Positions 56,411 to 64,000 of a stretch of DNA of 64,000 bases are shown here, piece by piece; position 1 is the stretch's first letter; the number at the start of each line of letters is the position of its first letter. This DNA is from Quercus robur (taxonomy: Eukaryota > Streptophyta > Magnoliopsida > Fagales > Fagaceae), in assembly GCF_932294415.1 (NCBI RefSeq), contig NC_065542.1:53502406-53566405 (forward strand), written 5' to 3'. The notes under the pieces were generated by a model that saw only the letters and a program-made list of their open reading frames with translations, was not told where the DNA came from and made no database searches. Position numbers and translations under genes: made by a program.

Positions 56411-56716
56411 CGTTTGGATTGGGCTGATTGCGTCTGCGTCTGCGTTTTGTTTGTTTGTTTTTGTTTTTGTTTTTTTTTTTTTCACGCGTTTTTCAGATTG
56501 CAGCTACTGTTCATGCACTGTTTAATGAACAGTAACCGCAAACTTTGACTTTTCAAACTTTTTTGGACCAATCAGTGCACATCGTGTACTGTTTACGGAC
56601 CCACAAATTTCACTTTTCAACAACTTTTTTATTACAAATGGGTCCCATGGTACTATTTACATATTTAAAAATTATTTCGCTACAGTGTTTTTTAACTTTC
56701 AGTTTCACTTTTCAGT
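56402..56716. mobile_element. MITE-like insertion at the left edge of duplication B
   Basis: Begins AGCTGCGTTTGGATTGGGCT and carries GCTACTGTTCATGCACTGTT, GAACAGTA and GTACTGTTTACGG motifs typical of a common plant MITE group. It ends where the duplicated sequence begins. Target duplication not established. Confidence 0.45.
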
Positions 56717-57404
56717 TCGTGTTTCCATCTCCGAGATACAACTTTGGCATTTGTCGACAAATAACCAATAAAGAAATTAAAGCCCATTTGAGTCTCCATT
56801 AAAATTTATATATTGGCCTTTTCTTCTATCCAAGAAAATAACCCATAAAGAAACTAAAGCCCATTTGAGTCCCCATAAAAATTCATATATGAAAGTAGAT
56901 GTCAATTAGCCCATTTTATTAGCCTAATTATACACTAGACTCTACATGAAAAGTAAATATGGCAATGAGTCGGGACAAGGTTAGATCAAGGGTGTCCTAT
57001 CCCTGCCATTTTCGTTCTTTAAGGCTGGAAAAACCACACAGAATAAGAACTGTTCTAGTTAGTTTAGAGGTTCATGGCCATTTTTAGCGCAAAAAGGGTT
57101 TTTTTTTTCCCTCTATAATCATAATAGTGTAAGAAGTTAGAAGAACTTCTTCATATTTAACTTCTATTTAAATCGTATAATTTTTTTTTTTTAATAAGAA
57201 AAACACAAGTAATCATAAGTAGTCATTCTAATACAAAAAAAGTGAGGAACATGAGAAATTTGTTTTAAATTTTAAATGTAGTGTTTACAAGTTTTTAAAG
57301 TAATGTGTGTATTTTGGACCATTTGAAAAGTGAATATAAAAAAGTAGTATGTTTTCAATAATATAAAATTATAGATATACATATTAAAATAGACGATGTA
57401 TTTT

Positions 57405-57575
57405 GAGTTCTAGTTAACTCAATTGGTAAAATCTCTTGTTGTCAAGTAAAAAATCAAGAGTTCGCATGCCATCTACACAAAAAATTGTTTCGTGTCTTAA
57501 CTTAATGATAAGAGCAATTATTATGGAGTGGGCTATAGGTTGAAATTCTATAATTTTTAAAAAAAAAAAAAAAAA
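57405..57575 (+). mobile_element. Old SINE copy (in duplication B)
   Basis: Paralogue of 43494-43665: GTTAACTCAATTGGTAAAAT head, GAGTTCGCATGCC B-box-like, ATGATAAGAGCAATTAT, oligo(A) tail. Confidence 0.65.
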
Positions 57576-57800
57576 AAAAGAAGATTATGTATTTATGATG
57601 TGTATTATAAATTACAAAATATTGCAATCAAGTTATAACACTCTATTTCAATATTAAAATTTCTACCCACCCAAATTAGTGTCTAAACTATTATATTAAT
57701 TGTTAGATTAATCTTAGAATTACTAAATTAGATGCTAGTTGCAAAAATTTTATAATATAAAAGTATATGTTACAAATACTCGAATGTTCAAGAAGAGTAA

Positions 57801-57962
57801 TTTTTTTTTTTAGAGAGTTTCGACGTATGGCGTCTGCCCCTGATGATAATTTTTTATCATCAAACTAAGAGACCAATCGATTTTTTGTATAAGCGGGGAT
57901 TAAACCCCAAATCTCTTATTCAATCATCAAAGACTTTACAAATTGAACTAACTGAACCTACA
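57801..57962 (-). mobile_element. SINE, minus strand, private to copy B
   Basis: Reverse complement runs GTGTAGGTTCAGTTAGTTCA ... GGGTTTAATCCCCGC ... CATCAGGGGCAGACGCCATA ... CGAAACTCTCTAAAAA. Absent at the matching place in copy A (~43865). Confidence 0.75.
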
Positions 57963-58082
57963 CTTATCTGTTAATTTAGATACTACTTTAAACAATGGAG
58001 GGACATTGTATATTAATATCATAAAATTGTATTTATTGTTAAATATTGAAGATCAAGGTACAAATTGCAAATGTACGAATAA

Positions 58083-58154
58083 TTTTAATTAACTTTACTT
58101 CTTCTTCTTCTTTTTTCTTTTTTTTTTGATAATTTTTTTTTTAATTAACTTTAC
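58083..58154. mobile_element. Micro-retroposon f: T-rich 40-nt insert, empty site in copy A
   Basis: TTTTAATTAACTTTAC at 58083-58098 and 58139-58154 flank 40 nt of TTC/T-rich sequence with GATAA. Copy A near 43976-43991 has a single TTTTAATTAACTTTTC. Confidence 0.65.
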
Positions 58155-58290
58155 ACATTAACAATAGATGGGACATAAAGTGTAAAAAACCCTTAAAATA
58201 AATAAGTAAAAGTTTTGTTAACTTTTTTCTTAGAGGTTGTTAATTACTCTGTTATTTTTATATTTTAAGAGAAAAGATAATAATTACTTA

Positions 58291-59084
58291 TTGTTGATAA
58301 TTATTCATTGCTTGATCATGTAATAGCTTACAAAATATTTGTCAAATAGTTTTAGATATTACAAAAAAATAACTCAAACTTTTAGATATTAAAACTTTGG
58401 AAAGACAAAAAAATATTTAAAAAATTAGATGATTCATTGCTTAGAAATTATTGAAAAAACCAAAAAATATATGACTAAACAATAGAGAATTATATGGGTT
58501 ACACTCAAAAAAATAATTTCAATTGTTGCAAGCCTCTTATCTTGTAAAAAATGGCTGAAGAGAGTTTGGTGATTCATGTACGAAAATTACTTTTTAAAAA
58601 ATACATGAAAAACCATAAAATAATTTTTTTTTTTTTTTTAACAAAGTAGAGGAGAAGAAAATAACATAAGAAGAGCTCATATCTCTACTCGGCTTTAAAA
58701 AAAATATTGGGGTTTGCATTGCTTTTATAGTGTTCATGATTAACCTCGCAAATTTAGAGATAAATTATCAACGTTTGAGTTTAAGTTGGATTTATTAGAG
58801 AGATAGAGTTTCACTCATTGTTAGGTTTGGATTAAACAAAGTAATTTTGTTTTAAAAAAATGATAATGATGCGTTTGAGTTTAAGTTGGACTTGTTAAGT
58901 TTGGATTAAACAAAAATAATTTTGTTTTAAAAAAAAAAATGACAATGATGAGTTTGAGTTGAAGTTGAAGTTGAACTTGTTAGAGAGATAGAGTTTCATT
59001 CCTTGTTAAGTTTGGGCTAAATAAAAATAATTTTATTTAAATATTGTGCTGACGTGGAAAATTATAAGAGTTTCAGAGGTTTCA

Positions 59085-59126
<42 letters not shown>
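58291..59126. other. AT-rich DNA with local tandem repeats
   Basis: 58760-59040 holds about three diverged copies of a unit of the form GAGTTTAAGTTGGACTTGTT ... GGATTAAACAAAAATAATTT. (TA)n follows at ~59088-59126. No gene. Confidence 0.6.
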
Positions 59127-59128
<2 letters not shown>

Positions 59129-59155
59129 TAATCTCTCTCTCTCTCTCTCTCTCAG
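59088..59155 (+). repeat. (TA)n and (CT)n microsatellites
   Basis: About 19 TA units, then ATAGATAAT, then about 11-12 CT units, directly upstream of the gene 5' end. Confidence 0.85.
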
Positions 59156-59338
59156 AGCTACGATGGGACACTCATCATCAAACTCAAAGTGAGAGAGCAA
59201 TAGCAAACACTTGGATAAAAATCTCAATCACAATCCCAAATCCCAAATCCCAAATCACACTTCACAATTTCCACATAGTCGATTATCAAAAATCTGCACA
59301 TCAAAGCAAAAGCAAAGCAAAAAAAAAAGCTTTGCAAA

Positions 59339-59482
59339 ATGGCAAACTTTCATGGACTCCGAATCATGAATGTCTTGATGTTCAAACTATTAGCCTCTGC
59401 CATTCTTCTCTCTCTTTCTCTATTCCTCACTCTCTCTTTTTTCTTCACTTCTCACTCCCACGCTTTCCACCTCCACCACCTC
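59339..59482 (+). CDS. Exon 1 of an unidentified gene, with GTAAGT donor
   Basis: 48 codons starting at ATG in good plant context (AAAATGGC): MANFHGLRIMNVLMFKLLAS, then a hydrophobic Leu/Ser/Phe segment, SHSHAFHLHHL, and a GTAAGTCTCCC donor in phase 0. The leader (59156-59338) includes a CT microsatellite. The hydrophobic stretch suggests a secretory signal or membrane anchor. Later exons were not found to 64,000; they may be far downstream, or this too is only a gene fragment. A copy is at 8548-8691. Protein family not recognised. Confidence 0.5.
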
Positions 59483-60098
59483 GTAAGTCTCCCTTCTCTC
59501 TCTCTAGATCTCAATTTTTTTTCCCAAGAAACAATCAGATTTCTATGTATCTATTTTTTTAACAAGCAATTTTTTTTTAAAAAAAAAATATTGGTTTAAT
59601 TGAAGAGAATGAGTTTCGTCGCTTAGTTTCATTTTTGTTTCGGAAATGTAATTTGAAGAATGATATTTATTTTGATTTGAATTTTTTTCCCAAGAAACAA
59701 ACAGTTTTGTCTCCATATATATTTATTTTATTTTTGGCAAGTTTTCATTTTTTTTTTTAAATTGAGAAATAAGAAAATCATATAAATAAAATATCATTTT
59801 TATTGATATGATGAAATATACATTTCATTGAAAATAATTACGGCATTCCATGAATTAGGCCCTAGATTAAAATCTAAGAAAAAGTTACAATCAAAATATA
59901 TATTCCAATATTAAGAATTTAATATTATTTTTTTTTAGAATCTATATTAGGCAATTATTAGCAGAGAGACAATTTCTTATGTTATGAACATAACATCTCT
60001 GATAGACCAATGCATTCTTAAAGTAGAGAAATCCAGGGGCAACTGGAGAGATCTCACTCGAGAAGCAGTATTGTCTTGGGTAAGGGCTGGTTGTAATA

Positions 60099-60132
<34 letters not shown>

Positions 60133-60490
60133 GTACTAGGCCGCTGAATGGAAGTTTCGGGTTGTGGGTTGAAAGTTCAATTTGGTATGGGCAGGGGGAT
60201 TTGGGTTAGATAGTGGATGGGTTGTGGGCTTAGGTTTATGAGATAGGATTTGGGCTATGGACTTTGGGTTTCAAGTTGTGTTGGTGCAATCGTGTTGGCC
60301 CTTTTTCACTTTGCTTACCCGTAGTTTAAAATTTAACACTTTGCCTACCTATATTTAGCTCCATTTGGTCTTGGTTACCCACCTTTGGGTTTTTCATTAA
60401 AAAACAACTTTTATCACCAAAATATAACATGACATGAATGAAAAGGTTAGAGTTTGAATTTTTTTCAAAAAACATTAATGAACATCTATA
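59483..60490. other. AT-rich DNA, intron or intergenic
   Basis: T tract at ~60102-60130. Nothing coding is supported. A short frame near 59985 (MNITSLIDQCILKVEKSRGN) ends at GGGTAAGG and might be an exon, but cannot be confirmed. Confidence 0.4.
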
Positions 60491-62335
60491 TCTATATATT
60501 ACTAAAAGCTGAAGCGTAGTATTTAATGTTGCTACGCTCCCGTTGAGCCACATCAGCAGTCATGTCATCATCTTTTTTCTTTTCAATTTTTCATATAATT
60601 TTTTAACATTTAAAGTGAATTAATAACTCCATTATATTAAAATCAAAATATCATATTAATCTTATTTTTAATTATTCTTATTTATTATTACACTTTCTTC
60701 AACTTTTCTCATTCCATTTTAACTTTTCATATCCCCACTACTCTCTAACTTAATATCACTATTCCCTTACCCCTTTATCTTCTTTTATTTTTGACTCTTC
60801 TTATTCTTAACCTCTTATTATAAATTTGTTGTTCTCTCAATCATTCCATGCATGATTTTCTATTTTTCCACACACAAAAAGCTCTCTCTCTATCAGTTTT
60901 TGGTGTATTTTTTAATTTTGAACTTTTTTATTCTTTACAATTCTACTTTGAATTGATATGATTTAGTTTTGTGTTTTCTGCTATTATCTTTTTAAATCTT
61001 ATTTGATTGTAAAATATTATCTTATTGTAAAATAAAAATAGTATATAATCATCATTGCAAGGAAGACATGCATTTTTTATTATAGGTTCAAAACAGGATA
61101 GGTGATTCTTTTCATCATTGTCATAAATCAGGTTGACCCCAAACTTCTTCACTTGGAAACCACTGCTTATTATGTATTATTGAATACTCCATTTCATCTC
61201 TGGCTTCCAATAGAGTGCAACCACAGATATTCCTAACATGGTATTACACGACAATTCTTTTGTTGATATTGCCATGTGATTTTCTTGGTATAATTTTTTA
61301 ATTCATAGATTATAGTGAATCCATTCATATCATGAAAGCTTCTTGCAAATATCGCACATAAAGACCATCCTCGAAGTGGGTTCCAGTTAGCTCAACTGGT
61401 AAAGTCTCTGATGGTTGTATAAGAGATCTGGGGTTCAATCCCCGCCTACACCAAAAACTGATTGGTGTCTTGGTCTGATGATAAAGAGCTATCATCAGGA
61501 GCGGACGCCATAGGTTGAAACTCTCTCAAAAAAAAAAAAAAAAAAACCATCCTCGAATCTTTTGCTTTACTAGCGTGGGCACAATAAAATATAAAACTGA
61601 TCCCTTACTCTACTCAAGCCAGTTTGGAAGCTCACCCAAAGGAAGGAAAACACTAAAACTGTCGGTTGCAATCAATTCCTAATAAATTAAATCATGAGCA
61701 ACAAATTATCATCCAAATTGAAAGTTTAAAACCCACAATCAAATTAGGAGAGAGAGATACTGGAGATAGAGAGTCATTATCTCTTGCATTTTATTTTATT
61801 CAACATTTAAATTCAGCAACATCCTCCATAATCCATATCATTAAATTATTTATATTTTGTCTCATTTAAAAAAAATTAAACATATAATATTTTACTTAAA
61901 TTCAAATAAATAAAAATTGTTCTTATAAAGTCTTCCCATGAAACCTTACAATGGAAAAATGAAATGCAAAACAAATACCAGTTTAGAAACACTAAATTAA
62001 AAAATTAATAATAATAGAATTTCAAACCAAACATAACTGAAAAGAACTAATAGTGATGGCTATACTAATTTAATGGCAGCAAAATGGAATGAAAAAAAAT
62101 AAATAAATAAACATTACAATGCATATTTAGTACATTAGAATTATTATCAAATTTGGGAAAACAATGGGATGCCAATGAATAAACAACAAGAGAGAGATTT
62201 ATAGGTAATAAAGTGTAGAGAGAGAAAGAAAAATAAAAGAAATTAAACGTCGATTTGTAACTGTTATTTAGAAAATGAAGAGGCTAACGAGTACGTGATG
62301 GGAGGAGTAAAAAAAAAAAAAAAAATAGAGATGAC
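60491..62335. repeat. Large tandem duplication, copy 1 (Helitron-like start)
   Basis: 60590-~62335 is colinear with ~62440-63470 (for example TTTAAAGTGAATTAA, ATTACAATGCATATTTAGTA then CATTAGAATTAT). It begins near TCTATATATTACTAAAAGCT (60491, preceded by A), resembling a Helitron 5' end; a CTAG terminus was not found. Copy 1 carries a SINE that copy 2 lacks. Confidence 0.6.
61376..61545 (+). mobile_element. tRNA-derived SINE with 12-bp target duplication
   Basis: Best-preserved family member. A box TAGCTCAACTGG (61388-61399), B box GGTTCAATCCC (61432-61442), unrelated body (GGTGTCTTGGTCTGATGATA), end GAAACTCTCTC + oligo(A). Exact target duplication ACCATCCTCGAA at 61364-61375 and 61546-61557. 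The B box spacing and tRNA-like head point to a tRNA ancestor, pol III transcribed. It needs LINE machinery. Confidence 0.9.
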
Positions 62336-62707
62336 CTTACGGAGGACATTAAAAACTTTATAGTGTAATAAAATTAATTGTTGCATTTATTTTTACTATG
62401 CCCATTGTAGTCACGCGACCATGTTATTATCCTTTTTCTTTCCAAATTTTCCTATAATTTTTTTAATGTTTAAAGTGAATTAAAAAATCTATTATATTAC
62501 AATCAAAATATCATATTTTTCTTTTTTTTAAACTATTCTTCTTATTATTAAATTCTAAACTTATTTTTACACTTTCTCTAACCTTTCTCATTCCTTTTAC
62601 TTTTTCATCTCTCCACTATTCTCTACCTTAATATACTATTTATCTTGCCATTTATCTACATTTATTTTGCCTTTGTTTTTATTCCCTCTCCCATTCTATG
62701 CATAATT

Positions 62708-62737
62708 ATCTCTCTCTCTCTCTCCCCCTCCCCCCCC

Positions 62738-62784
<47 letters not shown>

Positions 62785-62785
62785 T
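62708..62785 (+). repeat. Compound (TC)n-C-(AC)n-(AT)n microsatellite
   Basis: TCTCTC..., a C-rich run, then ~12 AC and ~12 AT units. Confidence 0.85.
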
Positions 62786-63189
62786 TTGAGTTTTTGTGGA
62801 TTTTTTTTCTTGCATCTCTACTTTTGGTTAATGGATTTTTGTATTTTTCAGAATTCTAAGGGGTTGATACAATTTATTTTTGTGTTTCAAGTTGTTATCT
62901 TTTTTTGTATTCTTCAGAATAATTTGGTGTTTATTGATATACATTTCATTTTTACTAATTTTCTTTTCATCTTATTTTATTCAAAATTTAAATTCAGCCA
63001 TATCCTACATATTATTAAATTATTTATATTTTCTATCATTTTTTTTTATTTTAAAAAATTAAACATAAAATATTTTACTTAAATTCAAATAAATAAAAAT
63101 TGTTCTCATAATGTCTTCCTATGAAATGCTACAATGCATCAATAGAAGAATGGAATACAAAACACATGCTATTTTAGAAACACTAAATT

Positions 63190-63193
<4 letters not shown>

Positions 63194-63230
<37 letters not shown>

Positions 63231-63245
63231 CAACAACAACAACAA
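63194..63245 (+). repeat. (ATA)n/(ACA)n microsatellite
   Basis: About 11 ATA-type units turning into about 6 ACA-type units. Confidence 0.8.
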
Positions 63246-63470
63246 TAGAACATCATACCAAACATATCATAAACAAACTAATAGTTATGGATACACTAAG
63301 TTAATGGCAGCAAATTGAATGAAAAAAATAAAATAAAAATAAACATTACAATGCATATTTAGTACATTAGAATTATCATCAAGAAATCAAATGTCAGTTA
63401 GTAACCGTTACTTGGAAAACAAAGAGCTTGATAGAAGTAAAAAATTAATTAAAGATGATCTTACGAATGT

Positions 63471-64000
63471 CAATAAAATCAATTGTTACATTCACTTAAT
63501 TAAATCATAAAATTAAATACAATCATACAAAATTTAAATATAAAAATAATCAAACTCTAATATGGAAAACCATATTTCTTATCAAAACTAAAAAGAAGAT
63601 ATTCTTCAATAATAATAGAAATATATAAAAAATAAAGATGGAAATTTTCAAAATCCTATTTTTGACATTTCATTTAACATTATTGAGGCAACATTAAGAC
63701 AAGATATAAGAATTTTAGTTTTTAACTTCCATAGAATCAAATGTTTCCCACATTATTTCAACCTTATGGAAAATAGGGTTTACATGTAGCATGCAAAATG
63801 TGTATAATTGACTTAGAGATGTACAAATTAGTCAACCAACTATGGTAGAATTAAGGTTTCAAATTTTAAATAAAACAATTTTACAATAATAAAAAATTAT
63901 TTTGCGATGAACATGATTATGAAATGCATTACTCTTCATTAAGTTAGTTCAAATTACAAAATAATGATAACAATGAGACCTCCCTTAAAAAAATAATCAC
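63471..64000. other. AT-rich intergenic DNA
   Basis: No gene or repeat recognised up to the window edge. Confidence 0.5.

Larger units (their letters stand above)
56717..58290 (+). repeat. Segmental duplication, copy B
   Basis: Paralogue of 42650-44165. Gains private to this copy: a minus-strand SINE (57801-57962) and a T-rich insert (58083-58154). It lacks the insert at 44003-44052. Confidence 0.85.
62440..63470. repeat. Large tandem duplication, copy 2
   Basis: Second, shorter copy of ~60590-62335. It contains the compound microsatellite at 62708-62785 and (TAA)n/(CAA)n at 63194-63245. Confidence 0.6.

Noticed and set aside
61376..61450. Possible tRNA gene
   Set aside because: A and B boxes are present, but the sequence continues into a shared SINE body with poly(A) and a target duplication.
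62645..63082. 145-codon hydrophobic frame
   Set aside because: Built from microsatellite and AT-rich sequence, with no family resemblance.

Overview
This is nuclear DNA from a plant, most likely a woody eudicot. The genus cannot be fixed from sequence alone. The background is AT-rich and full of plant-type transposons. The host-type genes are an ERD6-like sugar transporter, an EIX/Cf-type leucine-rich-repeat receptor-like protein with plant splice signals and TATA boxes, and the 5' end of an unidentified gene. No rRNA gene, free-standing tRNA gene, CRISPR array or bacterial operon was seen.

Layout. 94-977 (-): broken ERD6-like sugar transporter running off the left edge. 1143-7017: truncated Ty3/Gypsy element (element 1). 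7.4-12.5 kb: a SINE, MITEs, a duplicated gene 5' end joined to a dead Mutator-like transposase. 12524-22649: complete young Ty3/Gypsy element of Tat type (element 2; 474-bp LTRs, CATAT target duplication). 23.4-28 kb: a receptor-like protein gene (24978-27533) with tandem duplications on both sides. 28.2-30.5 kb: foldback elements, micro-retroposons and a TRIM. 30752-34776 (-): LINE with an uninterrupted 1,317-codon frame. 35.4-42.5 kb: a retroposon, a hAT MITE inside a Mutator-like element, a large inverted repeat with a captured exon, and a Helitron. 44394-54093: complete older Tat-type element (element 3; 498-bp LTRs, AGTCA target duplication), inserted in one copy of a ~1.5-kb duplication whose other copy is at 56717-58290. 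59-64 kb: the 5' end of an unidentified gene, more SINEs and a tandem duplication.

Most interesting content. Elements 2 and 3 are from different families but share one design. LTR-driven gag-pol runs on the + strand. Between pol and the 3' LTR a second gene runs on the - strand. That antisense gene reads as four exons with three short GT-AG introns at matching phases (1, 1, 0) in both families, giving continuous proteins of 634 and 655 residues. Each has a TATA box upstream on its own strand. In element 3 the antisense gene is intact although gag-pol carries several stops and a frameshift. Because the introns are antisense to the genomic RNA, retrotransposition would not remove them. Antisense ORFs are known in Tat-lineage elements; the exon-intron model, the shared phases and the contrast with a decayed pol are read here directly from sequence.

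A second theme is a set of micro-retroposons: 14-16 bp target duplications flanking only a short head plus oligo(A). Two have almost identical inserts and two have empty sites in the paralogous duplication.
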